The notes under the pieces were generated by a model that searched no databases, was not told where the DNA came from, and saw only the letters and a program-made list of their open reading frames with translations. DNA of 64,000 bases from Enterobacter cancerogenus (GTDB lineage Bacteria > Pseudomonadota > Gammaproteobacteria > Enterobacterales > Enterobacteriaceae), in contig JRUP01000006.1 of assembly GCA_000773965.1 (NCBI GenBank), forward strand, positions 1-64,000, written 5' to 3'. Each line of letters starts with the position of its first letter. The stretch's first letter is position 1. Positions 44,446 to 53,406 of the stretch are shown here, in pieces. Made by a program: the position numbers and the translations under genes.

Positions 44446-45377
44446 GGGCGCGTCCCTCGCGGATCAAGCAGATGGCAACCCGCATCCACCAGCATGTTAA
44501 GCAGTACAAACAGCAGGCCGAGCGTCATGGCACTGGCCTGAATTACTGGCACATCGCGGGCGAAAATGGCATGAACCAACGCATGCCCAATGCCCGGCCA
44601 GGCAAACAACGTTTCCACTACCACCACGCCTTCCACCAGCCAGACAAACTGCATGCCGAACCAGGTGAGTACCGGTGTTCCCAGATTGCGTAAACCATGA
44701 CGACGCAGCAAGGTGGCGGGCGCCAACCCTTTTTGCGCCCCCCATAGGAAATAGCCTGCGTTCACCACCTGCCAGGTGGCTTCACGCACCACGCGCACGC
44801 CCACCGCGCTCAGCGACAACGCCAGCGTCATCGCCGGTAACAGGAAATGGCGCAGCTCACCGTGCCCCGCACTCGGCAACCAGTCGAGTTGCAGCGCGAA
44901 CAACACAATCAGCAGCATACCCAGTGCAAAATGCGGCACAGATTTAAGCATCGACGTCAGCCAAAACAGCAGCCGATCCAGTTTGCCATTGGCGTGACAG
45001 CCGGCCCAGATACCCAACGGCAGCGTGATAATGATCGCCAGTAGCAATGAAACACCGGCTAACGCCAACGTCTGGCTCAGTTGCCAACGCAGTTCATCCA
45101 TCACCGGTTCGCCGGAAACCAGCGAGCGACCAAAGTTGAATTGCAGCAGATCGAACAGCCAATGCAGTAAGGCGCTGCCTTGATCGGCTGCGCCACTTAA
45201 CTCCTGCTGCACGCGCGCGACGGCATCCGCATCAACCCGGTCATAGCCGTAACGACCGCTGGCAATGCGCCACGCCATATCGCCCGACAGCGACCGGACC
45301 AAAAACCAGGTGAGTAATCCCACCGAGAGCACGACAAAAAATGCCTGCATCAGCCGCCAGCAAAGTTGTTTGATCAT
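44442..45377 (-). CDS. ABC importer permease (DppB/NikB type)
   Basis: This 311-residue inner-membrane permease begins MIKQLCWRLMQAFFVVLSVG, with family motifs ALAGVSLLLAIIITLPLGIWAG and the EAA-like loop GYFLWGAQKGLAPATLLRRH. ATG 45377 shares one base with the binding-protein stop (TGATG), with GGGAG upstream, so I prefer it to the GTG-type extension to 45389. Confidence 0.9.
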   Translation of the reverse strand: MIKQLCWRLMQAFFVVLSVGLLTWFLVRSLSGDMAWRIASGRYGYDRVDADAVARVQQELSGAADQGSALLHWLFDLLQFNFGRSLVSGEPVMDELRWQLSQTLALAGVSLLLAIIITLPLGIWAGCHANGKLDRLLFWLTSMLKSVPHFALGMLLIVLFALQLDWLPSAGHGELRHFLLPAMTLALSLSAVGVRVVREATWQVVNAGYFLWGAQKGLAPATLLRRHGLRNLGTPVLTWFGMQFVWLVEGVVVVETLFAWPGIGHALVHAIFARDVPVIQASAMTLGLLFVLLNMLVDAGCHLLDPRGTRP

Positions 45378-46903
45378 CACGGCTCCCAACGCAACTGGCG
45401 CAGGCCGAAGTGACGCTCAAACGGATCGAGCGCGACGTTTTGCAACTTACTGTTGATCGCTGCAGATTGTTGATACCAGGCGATTGGAATCACCGGGAGA
45501 TCCTGTTGCAGCGCCGAGGTGATTAACGTTCGAGCCTGGGCACGCGCGGAGGCATCGGTGGATTGCGTTAGGGTATGCAGTGCGTCACTGAATCCTGCCG
45601 GATGCCAGTTCATCGCCCCCCAATCGCCACCCTTCTCGGCATAATCCTGCAACAAGGTGCCGGTTGGATCGGGCGTGAGTGCAAAGTTGCGTGAGAACAG
45701 CGCCAGTTGCAGTTTCCCGCTGTGATGCTGGGCAGGAATTTCGCTGGCATTGGTAGAGTTGATCTTCACTTCAATACCGACTTTGCGCAGCTGCTGCTGA
45801 ATAACCATCGCCATCAACGGCAGTTCAGGGCGATCCGGGAATGTCAGCAGTGTAAGGCTAAATCGCTGGCCGTTGCGGGTCAGCACACCATCTGATCCCG
45901 GTTGCCAGCCGGCTTTCAGCAACAGAGTGACCGCCAAATCGGGCTGATAGGCCAGTGGTTGCAGCGTCGCATTGTGCCACTCGCCCATGTTCGGCGGGAA
46001 CAACTGGCTTGCAGCACCCGGATAGCGCAACACCGCCATCGCTAACGCATTACGATCAATGGCCATGCTGATCGCTTCGCGCACCGGCTGTTCCGCTAAC
46101 AGCGGATCGCCCAAATTGAGCTTCAGCATAAGCGTGCGCGGCACCGGAATGGCGGGGAGTTGCAGCGCAGGTTTGCGTGCCAAACGCTGACGGCTGGCTG
46201 CATCAAGATTGAACACATAATCCGCATCACCACTTTCCGCGAGCAGCGCGCGGGTCTCTGCCCGGCCAGAAGAGAGATAACTGGCTGCGGCGATGTGTGG
46301 TTTTTCTCCCCAGTACCCTTCAAAACGTTTTACCGCTAACGACTGCGGCGGCTGGAAGGCAGTCAACATAAACGGCCCGGAACCGATGATGCGTGTGATG
46401 TTGCCCTGCGCATCCCAGCTGGATAACGCCAGAATTTGCGAGCGGCTTTCTGCCAGGACTGAAAGCAGCGGCGTGAACGGCTCGCGCAGCGTGATGGTTA
46501 CCACCTGCCCTTCTCCACTGATCTCAGTGATGGGTGTTTTGTCCAGTAATCCCGCTTTGCTCCGCGCAGTGTTAAGTGATTTCACTACCGCTGCCGCATC
46601 CAGTGGCGAACCATCATGGAAACGCACGTTATCGCGCAACTGTAATTGCCAGCGCAAACCGTCTTCCGAGACTTGCCAACTCATCGCCAAAGCCGGGATT
46701 GGTTCACCGCGTTGGTTCACTTCCACCAGCGTTTCCACCACATCCATGCGCAGAAGGATGTCACCGGAAAGCGCTGGATCGGCACCTTTAATTTCAAACG
46801 GAGCGGCAATGCGCACCGTGTTTTCCTGATGCTGCGCCGCGAATGAGGCGCACGAAGCCAGGCCGAGCGCCGTGGCGATCAGCAATTTTTTCATTGATTT
46901 CAT
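45377..46903 (-). CDS. periplasmic binding protein of the peptide/nickel/opine ABC importer (SBP family 5)
   Basis: This 508-residue family-5 binding protein has signal MKSMKKLLIATALGLASCAS cut near FAA-QH and landmarks TLVEVNQRGEPIPALAMSWQ, LRDNVRFHDGSPLDAAAVV and IIGSGPFMLTAFQ. It heads a four-gene importer operon. The family covers peptides, nickel, haem and opine metallophores; the single fused ATPase and a possible Zur-type box upstream lean towards metal uptake, but no opine synthase is present. Ligand unproven. Confidence 0.88.
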   Translation of the reverse strand: MKSMKKLLIATALGLASCASFAAQHQENTVRIAAPFEIKGADPALSGDILLRMDVVETLVEVNQRGEPIPALAMSWQVSEDGLRWQLQLRDNVRFHDGSPLDAAAVVKSLNTARSKAGLLDKTPITEISGEGQVVTITLREPFTPLLSVLAESRSQILALSSWDAQGNITRIIGSGPFMLTAFQPPQSLAVKRFEGYWGEKPHIAAASYLSSGRAETRALLAESGDADYVFNLDAASRQRLARKPALQLPAIPVPRTLMLKLNLGDPLLAEQPVREAISMAIDRNALAMAVLRYPGAASQLFPPNMGEWHNATLQPLAYQPDLAVTLLLKAGWQPGSDGVLTRNGQRFSLTLLTFPDRPELPLMAMVIQQQLRKVGIEVKINSTNASEIPAQHHSGKLQLALFSRNFALTPDPTGTLLQDYAEKGGDWGAMNWHPAGFSDALHTLTQSTDASARAQARTLITSALQQDLPVIPIAWYQQSAAINSKLQNVALDPFERHFGLRQLRWEP

Positions 46904-46947
46904 TATGGTTTCCGAAAAATACCGCTACAAAAATCCCAGAGAAATTA

Positions 46948-46962
46948 CGTTATAACATAACA
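46948..46962 (-). promoter_or_regulatory. possible Zur-like operator upstream of the SBP operon
   Basis: CGTTATAACATAACA matches the core of the E. coli Zur consensus (TGTTATAATATAACA) at 13 of 15 positions, 45 bp upstream of the binding-protein start. Such A+T-rich palindromes also resemble ordinary -10 regions, so confidence is low. Confidence 0.35.
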
Positions 46963-47094
46963 ATACACATTTAAACACAGATCGCCTGCGGGGATAAACG
47001 GTTTGCGCGGGTGTTTATGACAAATTGACACTGCATGCTCGGACATGACTGGGTTATGCTGAAACCGAATCTGAACCCTCAAGGAGAAACGGAA

Positions 47095-47280
47095 ATGCCA
47101 GAGATCGTTGTCTATGCTGCGGAAGGCCGCACGGTTGAGCAGAAGAAGAAGTTGCTGAAAGCGGTGACTGCCGCAGTCGCGGACTCGTTTGAGATTGATG
47201 CCAATTCGGTGACGGTCTCAATCATTGAAACGCCTAAGCATCATAAATCCAAAGGCGGCGTGCCGTTTGATGAGCGGTGA
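47095..47280 (+). CDS. 4-oxalocrotonate tautomerase family protein
   Basis: This 61-residue tautomerase starts at ATG 47095 with AAGGAG upstream, and carries Pro directly after Met (PEIVVYAAEGRTVEQKKKLL), the catalytic base of the family once Met is removed. The C-terminal part (SVTVSIIETPKHHKSKGGVP) follows the usual pattern, with His in place of the common Trp/Asn region. It is divergent from the SBP operon. The substrate is unknown. Confidence 0.88.
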   Translation: MPEIVVYAAEGRTVEQKKKLLKAVTAAVADSFEIDANSVTVSIIETPKHHKSKGGVPFDER

Positions 47281-47288
47281 TTGACGAT

Positions 47289-47310
47289 TGGGCGTCCTAA
47301 AGGTCGCCCA
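47289..47310 (+). terminator. hairpin after the tautomerase gene
   Basis: TGGGCG-T-CC and GG-T-CGCCCA pair around a TAAA loop with one T-T mismatch, 8 bp after the stop. There is no T-run on either side, so its role as terminator is uncertain. Confidence 0.35.
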
Positions 47311-47396
47311 TGCTCGCAGAATCAACTACTTCGTAAGCTATAAAATTCAGTATCATATCTCACCCGTCATGAACCCAATTGAGTGCTCAGCCCGCT

Positions 47397-48137
47397 ATGA
47401 CTGAACAGAATCCGCTGTTTTCGCGGCTTACCACCACACTGGCTGAAGAGAGCCGTACGCCGTTGTACAAGCGCTTTGCCGCCGCCATCAAAGAGGCGGT
47501 GCGTGATGGCATCCTGGTGCATGAAGAGATCCTGCCCGGTGAGCGAGAATTCAGCCAGTTGCTTAGCATCTCGCGCATTACCGTGCGTAAAGCGATGGAT
47601 GAGCTGGAAAAAGAGGGGGTGGTGTTTCGTTCACGCGGTTACGGTACACAGATTTGCAGCCAGTTTGAGTACTCGCTGAAAGAGCCCAAAGGTTTGTCGC
47701 AGCAGGCGGTTTTACGCGGTAAAAAGCCTGATACAGTATGGATCAATAAGAGCAAAATTCAGTGCAGCGCGGAAATCGGTGAAAAACTGGGATTAAGCAA
47801 AGGTAGCGAAGTCTACTTGCTGAAGCGTATTCGCTATGTCGATCAGCAGGCTGTATCGGTAGAAGAATCCTGGGTGCCGGCACACTTTATTGCAGATGCC
47901 GATGACATTGGGATTTCTTTGTATGATTACTTTAACAAGCAACAGATTTTGCCTGTTAAGTCCCAAAGCAGAGTGAGTGCCCGCATGCCTGACGAAGCGC
48001 TCCAGCAGCAGATTGCCCTGCCCGCCAATGTCCCTGTGTTAGTGATTAAACAGCTGGCACTTGACGCGCAAGGCAATCCTTTGGAGTACAGCATCAGCTA
48101 CTGCCGCAGCGACATGTACGTCTTTATTGCTGAGTAA
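47397..48137 (+). CDS. yegW: GntR/UTRA regulator (YegW-like)
   Basis: This 246-residue regulator has a GntR winged HTH (TPLYKRFAAAIKEAVRDGIL, then LLSISRITVRKAMDELEKEG) and a C-terminal UTRA ligand domain (RIRYVDQQAVSVEESWVPA, LEYSISYCRSDMYVF). ATG 47397 is preferred to a TTG at 47379. Together with the three genes that follow in opposite orientation it forms the yegTUVW set of E. coli, so it likely controls them. Its end overlaps the convergent yegV end by 14 bp. Confidence 0.87.
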   Translation: MTEQNPLFSRLTTTLAEESRTPLYKRFAAAIKEAVRDGILVHEEILPGEREFSQLLSISRITVRKAMDELEKEGVVFRSRGYGTQICSQFEYSLKEPKGLSQQAVLRGKKPDTVWINKSKIQCSAEIGEKLGLSKGSEVYLLKRIRYVDQQAVSVEESWVPAHFIADADDIGISLYDYFNKQQILPVKSQSRVSARMPDEALQQQIALPANVPVLVIKQLALDAQGNPLEYSISYCRSDMYVFIAE

Positions 48138-49104
48138 GTCTTTGCTGCCAATAGCTCTGCAGCGTGGCGCGATCGGGTGCACAATCACCACCGCGTTGCG
48201 ATACCACATAAGACGCCACGGCATTACCCAATGCCACACTCTCGGCCAGTGACCAACCTGACGCGAGCCCGGCTAACACTCCCCCCGCATGGCAGTCACC
48301 GGCGCCAATCGTGTCGACCACTTGCGTTGCCAGAGCAGGGATCCAGCCCTGCGAATCCGCATCGATATAACCTGCGCCATCACTGTCTAAACGCACCACC
48401 AGCGCAGCGCCAAAGTGTTGTTGCCATTGAGCCATTAACTGACGGGCATCAAAGGCTTGATGCTGGCTTAAACGCTCCTGCCACAGTAACTCCGCTTCCT
48501 GCCTGTTCACTGTAATCAGTGGTTTTAGCGCCATAATGCGGGCAAATTGACTCTCACCGATGTCAGCCAAACGCGGACCGAAATCCACCAGCAATTGATA
48601 GTTATGCGCCTGCTGTTCAAACCAGTCGATCAGCACATCGCCGCTTTTGCTGGTCAGTTGATAGCCAGACAAGTAGATCCAACGCTGCGCGGGTTGTGGC
48701 AATGTGCCCAGCAGTTCGGCATCCCACAGATTTTCGACACCGCTAACCGACAGAAAAGTGCGCTCACCATCCGGCTCCACCAGTGCCAGACACCAGCCAT
48801 TGTCTCCTTTACTGGTTTCCAGCACGCTGTGAATGCCATATTCCATCAGCTTCTGCCGCACAATACTGGCCCAAATGCCGTTACCCAGCGGCAGCGCGTT
48901 GATGGATGGAATGCCCAACCGATGCAACGCGATCGCTACATTCAACGCACAACCGCCCACGTTGACGCCCTGCTGGTGGAGTTCAATATCACTTCCCCGA
49001 TGCGGTAACGAATAGGCATCGGCAATAACGTCCACCACAGCGGCACCAATCACGCACACCGGCAGACGTCCTTCCAGCCGGTTCAGGTCATCAGGCGTCA
49101 GCAT
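48124..49104 (-). CDS. yegV: PfkB-family carbohydrate/nucleoside kinase (YegV-like)
   Basis: This 326-residue ribokinase-fold kinase has the N-terminal GGCALNVAIALHRLG motif and the PfkB signature VDTIGAGDCHAGGVLAGLAS with the catalytic Asp in GAGD. ATG 49104 (MLTPDDLNRLEG) is chosen over an open extension to 49179; it overlaps the yegU end by 14 bp. In the yeg set it would phosphorylate the sugar or nucleoside imported by YegT. The codons for LITVN in LKPLITVNRQEAELLW contain an exact copy of the plasmid iteron. Confidence 0.88.
   Translation of the reverse strand: MLTPDDLNRLEGRLPVCVIGAAVVDVIADAYSLPHRGSDIELHQQGVNVGGCALNVAIALHRLGIPSINALPLGNGIWASIVRQKLMEYGIHSVLETSKGDNGWCLALVEPDGERTFLSVSGVENLWDAELLGTLPQPAQRWIYLSGYQLTSKSGDVLIDWFEQQAHNYQLLVDFGPRLADIGESQFARIMALKPLITVNRQEAELLWQERLSQHQAFDARQLMAQWQQHFGAALVVRLDSDGAGYIDADSQGWIPALATQVVDTIGAGDCHAGGVLAGLASGWSLAESVALGNAVASYVVSQRGGDCAPDRATLQSYWQQRLTQQ
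48505..48519 (+). repeat. exact 15-bp RepA iteron inside yegV
   Basis: GTTCACTGTAATCAG here is identical, over all 15 bases, to the consensus iteron of the origin region (for example 53379-53393 and 54372-54386), yet lies 4.8 kb away within a coding sequence. The reading frame uses it as LITVN. Whether RepA binds it is unknown. Confidence 0.6.
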
Positions 49105-50122
49105 AAACGGCCTCACGCTGCTGACGGAAACGCATGAATGCGTTGCTATAGCGAGTGAAATCCAGCGCGTTGGCAGCATCCAGTTCGGCTTTTAGCTGTG
49201 AATCAATCCCATCAATGCCATGCAGCGCTCCGCAAATGGCCACCGCCATCGCGCCGATGGTATCGGTATCGCCACCCAGATTGGCACAAAGAATGGCGCA
49301 GCGATTTGGATCGGTGTTGGCCAGCTCAACCATTGCAATAGCAGCTGGAACCGATTCGATGGTGGCCGTCCCGGTGCCTACCAAATCATAAATCTGCTGC
49401 ATCGCTGACTCCACACCTCTGCCCTGCGCCACAACGCTCAACGCCAGCTCAACACGCGCGGCCATGGACGCGCTAAAGGTCGTGACGCGTTTTTCCTGCG
49501 CAGCGCGTGCAATCGCAGGCAGTTCATCGCGGATGGATGTCCAGCTTGCGCCGTCAATGGCACGTGAGACGGCCCAGGCAATCACCGTTGCCCCCGCGAT
49601 GGCAACATCTGATTTATGCGTAGGACTGGATGCCAGTGCGACGGCGTCAATAAAGGCGTCCAGATCTTTGGCTGGCAACAGACAACCAAGCGGTGAAACG
49701 CGCATCGCCGCGCCATTGGTCATCCCGTTGTTCTCCAGTTGCGCCACTGGTGTTCCCATTTTCAGTGCATTCAGGGCTATTTTGGATGTGGGTCCCAATA
49801 CGTTTTTGTTGAAGGCATCAAACTCCTCTGCCCAGCGCAGGATATTGGCCCCGATGGTCTCAGCGTTGATATCGCCATCATGCGTGACTATCGCATCTGC
49901 CAAAGCCAGCGCCATCGACGTATCGTCAGTAAATGCCGCGCGGCCAAAATAACAGGCGGCATTGTTTTCAGCAGGCCCCGGCAGAAAACCATCAATCCAG
50001 CCAAAATGTTGCTTAACGCGACTGCGCGGCCACAATTCCGATGGCATGCCCATCGCATCGCCCAGTGCCTGACCATAGAAAGCGCCTAAAATCCGTTTTT
50101 CCTGGAGTGTCATTGTCATCAT
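49091..50122 (-). CDS. yegU: ADP-ribosylglycohydrolase-family hydrolase (YegU-like)
   Basis: This 343-residue enzyme has the two binuclear Mg-site motifs of the ARH family: AFTDDTSMALALADAIV (about residues 64-80) and GGDTDTIGAMAVAICGALHG near the C-terminus. Relatives cleave N-glycosidic bonds of ADP-ribosyl groups or small ribosides. Between a nucleoside-type transporter and a sugar kinase it probably splits an imported riboside so the sugar can be phosphorylated; that is inferred from the cluster. Confidence 0.88.
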   Translation of the reverse strand: MMTMTLQEKRILGAFYGQALGDAMGMPSELWPRSRVKQHFGWIDGFLPGPAENNAACYFGRAAFTDDTSMALALADAIVTHDGDINAETIGANILRWAEEFDAFNKNVLGPTSKIALNALKMGTPVAQLENNGMTNGAAMRVSPLGCLLPAKDLDAFIDAVALASSPTHKSDVAIAGATVIAWAVSRAIDGASWTSIRDELPAIARAAQEKRVTTFSASMAARVELALSVVAQGRGVESAMQQIYDLVGTGTATIESVPAAIAMVELANTDPNRCAILCANLGGDTDTIGAMAVAICGALHGIDGIDSQLKAELDAANALDFTRYSNAFMRFRQQREAVYADA

Positions 50123-50130
50123 TACATCTC

Positions 50131-51405
50131 TTATTTATGGCTATCAGCGGTGGCTGATTGCTCGAAAGCGGTTAATTCTTCACTGCGTTTTTTGCCATCG
50201 CGGAACAGCACGATGAAGGCGATGGTGATAATGATGATCATCACGCTGCCAAACATCCACATGCCCGCCCAGTTGAATGTTTGGCCATTGCGTGGCTGGT
50301 CGTACGCGAACATCTCCTGCATCAAATATCCGCCGAGACGATAGCCCAGCAAGCTGCCAATCCCCTGGCATGCGAGCGTGATCAGGCCCTGTGCTGCGTT
50401 GCGCATCGCTACCGGTGCTTTTTTATCGACGTAGATGTAAGCCGTGATGAAGTAGAAGTCATAGCTGACGCCGTGCAGCAGAATGCCCATAAACAACAGG
50501 CCAATCGTCAGGGCATTTTGATCACCGCCGAACACGAAGAATATGTAGCGTAGCGCTGCGGTGGTTAAGCCAAGCAGCAACACTTTGCCAATGCCAAAGC
50601 GCTTGATAAAGAACGGCAGTGCCAGCAGGAAGAAGATCTCCGATACCTGACCCAGCGTCATCCAACCGGTGGCGTGCGGCAGGCCCACCTCCGTCAAGTA
50701 ACCTTCGGCAAAGATGTAGTAAAACGCCAGCGGCATGCTGAACAGGAATGAGCAGACGAAGAACACAAGGAAACTGCGATCTTTCAGGAGATGCAGCGCA
50801 TCCAGACCCAGCGCCACACGCAGGCTGAATTTGCCGGTGCTTTTCGGCTCAGTTGCCGGCAGCATCAGAGAAAAGATCCCCAATACCAGTGAACTGGCAG
50901 CTGTGATCAGCAGCGGCACATTACTGGCTGAAATGTCGCCATAGCCCATCAGCGGTGGCAGGAAACCACAGGCAATGCCTGACGCAATCCAGCCTAAGGT
51001 GCCCATTACTCGCACGCGTGGATAATCACGTTCGACATCTTTGACATGCGAGAAAGCAATACTGTTAGTCAGCGCAATGGTCGGCATGTAAGTGAGTGCA
51101 TACAACAACAGCAGTGGGAAGAAACCACTGAAGTGCGTCTGCTGGGCTGCGAAATACATCAGAATGGAACCGACGATCATCAGCAGCGATAACACTTTCT
51201 GCGCCTGGAAGAAGCGGTCTGCCAACGATCCAACGAGGATCGGCGACAGGATAGCGGCAATCGAAGTACAGGCGTAGCACCAGGCAATCTCAACCGGCGT
51301 AAAGCCGTTTTTGCTGAGGAAAGCCCAGAGCGGCACAAACCATGCCCCCCAGATAAACCACTCGAGAAACATCATGAAGGATAATTTTGGGATTGTTGTT
51401 TTCAT
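50131..51405 (-). CDS. yegT: NHS-family nucleoside transporter (YegT-like)
   Basis: This 424-residue major-facilitator-type protein closely follows E. coli YegT: MKTTIPKLSFMMFLEWFIWG, ILSPILVGSLADRFFQAQKV, RVMGTLGWIASGIACGFLPP, GYLTEVGLPHATGWMTLGQV. Twelve membrane segments are expected. ATG 51405 has GGGAGG about 9 bases upstream; the frame extends to 51438 without similarity. It is first in the yegTUV operon and should import the substrate. Confidence 0.9.
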   Translation of the reverse strand: MKTTIPKLSFMMFLEWFIWGAWFVPLWAFLSKNGFTPVEIAWCYACTSIAAILSPILVGSLADRFFQAQKVLSLLMIVGSILMYFAAQQTHFSGFFPLLLLYALTYMPTIALTNSIAFSHVKDVERDYPRVRVMGTLGWIASGIACGFLPPLMGYGDISASNVPLLITAASSLVLGIFSLMLPATEPKSTGKFSLRVALGLDALHLLKDRSFLVFFVCSFLFSMPLAFYYIFAEGYLTEVGLPHATGWMTLGQVSEIFFLLALPFFIKRFGIGKVLLLGLTTAALRYIFFVFGGDQNALTIGLLFMGILLHGVSYDFYFITAYIYVDKKAPVAMRNAAQGLITLACQGIGSLLGYRLGGYLMQEMFAYDQPRNGQTFNWAGMWMFGSVMIIIITIAFIVLFRDGKKRSEELTAFEQSATADSHK

Positions 51406-51543
51406 TAAAATAGGCCTCCCCGGTGTAGGTGAGGCCAATCTAACACCACTAACAATACCTTTATAATACCATTAGCGGATTCTTTGAGCTACTCCACAAC
51501 AATTTTAACCGAGGATTAACAGTAAGGCAGGAGATAGAGCGAG

Positions 51544-51569
51544 GAAAAAGGGCGTGCAGTGCACGCCCT
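51544..51569 (-). terminator. rho-independent terminator of the aldehyde dehydrogenase gene
   Basis: GGGCGTGCA and TGCACGCCC arms (51550-51568) form a hairpin; on the minus strand it is followed by five T. It lies 8 bp past the stop of the sad-like gene. Confidence 0.85.
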
Positions 51570-51576
51570 AAAAGTC

Positions 51577-52953
51577 TTAACGACGGTTTTTCCAGACGGT
51601 CTGGATATTACAGAATTCGTGAACACCAAAGCTGGAAAGTTCACGACCGTAGCCGCTCTTCTTCACGCCACCAATCGCTACACGAGGATCGGAAGCACCG
51701 TTGCCATTGATAAACACCGCGCCGGTTTCCAGTTTCTCTGCCAGCTCATTGGCTATCGCTTCATTACCGCTCCACACGGTAGCGCTCAAACCAAATTCGC
51801 TGTCGTTTGCCAGTTCTAAAGCATGCTGCGCATCACGTGCTACGGTAATCGCCGCCACAGGGCCAAAGATCTCCTGCTGGAAGGCGATCATGTCGGGTGT
51901 CACGTCAGCCAGGATCGTTGGGGCATAGTAGTTGCCGACGCCATCGATCTTATGACCACCGATAACCAGGCGCGCACCCTGTTTCAGGGTTTGCTGTACC
52001 TGCTGGTCTAACTCATCACGCAGATCATAACGCGCCATCGGCCCGATATAAGTTTCTTCATTCAGCGGATCGCCAATTTTTAATGCCTGCACAGCCGCGC
52101 TAAAACGCGCCTCAAACGCTTCTGCGACACTTTCTTCAATGATGAACCGTTTGGCTGCCATGCACACCTGTCCGGTGTTCTGGTAGCGTCCTGTGACCGC
52201 AGAAGCCACTGCCGCATCCAGATCCGCGTCGGCAAGGACGATAAACGGATCTGCCCCCCCCAGTTCCAGTACCGTTTTCTTCAATACCGCACCGGCTTGT
52301 GCAGCAATCGCGCCACCTGCCCGCACACTACCTGTCACGGCAACAGCTGCAATACGCGGATCCTTGATAGCGGCTGAAACTCCGTCGTTATCCACGTTGA
52401 TGACGGTGAAGCCACCTTTTGGCAGATCGGTCGCATCAAACAACTCGGTCATCAGATGTGCTGCACCCATCACGCTTGGCGCATGTTTCAGTACATAAGT
52501 GTTTCCTGCCAGCAGCATGCTTACAGCACCGCGCAGCACCTGCCAGTAAGGGAAGTTCCAGGGCATCACTGCGAGGATCACACCTAACGGGCGGAACGAC
52601 TGCCAGGCTTGCTGATTTTCCACCAGCGTGGGTTTGTCAGCCAGCATGGCCGGACCTTGTTCTGCGTACCAGTCACAGAGATTGGCGCATTTCAAAACTT
52701 CAGCACGTGCTTGGGCGATCGGTTTGCCCATTTCCAGCGTGGCCATTTCTGCAAGTTGATCCTGACGCTGGCGGATCTGTTCAGCTAACTGCCGCAATAC
52801 GATGACACGCTGTGCCATGCTGGTGGCTCGCCATTGTGCAAAAGCATCCGCGCTGGTCTGCAACGCAGCTTCGAGTTCAGCGGCATTCTGCAACGGATAG
52901 GTTGCGATGATTTCGCCAGTGGTAGGGTTACGTGAAATAACGTTGTCAGTCAT
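51577..52953 (-). CDS. sad: NAD(P)-dependent succinate-semialdehyde dehydrogenase-like (Sad/YneI type)
   Basis: This 458-residue aldehyde dehydrogenase has the cofactor and active-site motifs PWNFPYWQVLRGAVSMLLAG, VTGSVRAGGAI, the catalytic Glu in LELGGADPFIVLADADLD, the catalytic Cys in YQNTGQVCMAAKRFI and the C-terminal KKSGYGRELSSFGVHEFCN. The short length (458) and these motifs match E. coli Sad (YneI). It would oxidise succinate semialdehyde or a similar aldehyde to the acid. It is a single-gene unit ending in a clear terminator and is the last gene before the replication origin. Confidence 0.88.
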   Translation of the reverse strand: MTDNVISRNPTTGEIIATYPLQNAAELEAALQTSADAFAQWRATSMAQRVIVLRQLAEQIRQRQDQLAEMATLEMGKPIAQARAEVLKCANLCDWYAEQGPAMLADKPTLVENQQAWQSFRPLGVILAVMPWNFPYWQVLRGAVSMLLAGNTYVLKHAPSVMGAAHLMTELFDATDLPKGGFTVINVDNDGVSAAIKDPRIAAVAVTGSVRAGGAIAAQAGAVLKKTVLELGGADPFIVLADADLDAAVASAVTGRYQNTGQVCMAAKRFIIEESVAEAFEARFSAAVQALKIGDPLNEETYIGPMARYDLRDELDQQVQQTLKQGARLVIGGHKIDGVGNYYAPTILADVTPDMIAFQQEIFGPVAAITVARDAQHALELANDSEFGLSATVWSGNEAIANELAEKLETGAVFINGNGASDPRVAIGGVKKSGYGRELSSFGVHEFCNIQTVWKNRR

Positions 52954-53197
52954 AAGATGCCTTCGTCATGAGTTGTAGGGTGTGAATATGGGTTTCACCT
53001 TACGCTCGGTGAAGGTTGATGAAAAATGAATAATAATGAGGAAGTTGTTCTCTTCTGATGAAAGAAGCGGATCTTCTTCGCAGAGAATTAATGTTTTTTC
53101 GCCATTGGTGGGATCAATCTTACTAACATGCATATCCTGACAGTTTTTGATGTTAGAAGCTGATTCTTCATAGGGTTATGCAGTTATACAGTGAATA

Positions 53198-53291
53198 GAT
53201 CTTAAAGAAAGATCATAGAGAGATCTTAAAGAGATCCTAAGAGATCCCCGATCGCTGTAAGCCGCATGCCACAAGGCCTGAGAAGGTGATC
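53198..53291. other. GATC (Dam) site cluster in the replication origin
   Basis: Seven GATC sites (starting 53198, 53211, 53222, 53233, 53243, 53250, 53288) occur within 94 bp, several at 10-11-bp steps in an AT-rich purine-biased stretch (AGAGATCTTAAAGAGATCCT). Dense Dam sites next to iterons are typical of methylation-sensitive origins. The rest of the gap 52954-53197 holds only the sad promoter region and a short AAGAAG/CTTCTT inverted repeat. Confidence 0.75.
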
Positions 53292-53293
53292 GC

Positions 53294-53393
53294 GTTCACT
53301 ATAATCAGAAAAACGTTCACTACAATCAGCATAATATTCACTATAGACTGTAGAATGTTCACTATAAACAGTGTTAATGTTCACTGTAATCAG
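53294..53393 (+). repeat. five phased iterons upstream of repA (origin of replication)
   Basis: Five direct copies of GTTCACTGTAATCAG or close variants start at 53294, 53315, 53336, 53357 and 53379, i.e. 21, 21, 21 and 22 bp apart (two helical turns). The third is the most diverged. They end 40 bp before repA and are followed by a near-DnaA box. This is the expected RepA-binding array; it may also autoregulate repA. Confidence 0.88.
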
Positions 53394-53406
53394 AAATCGA
53401 TCCTTT

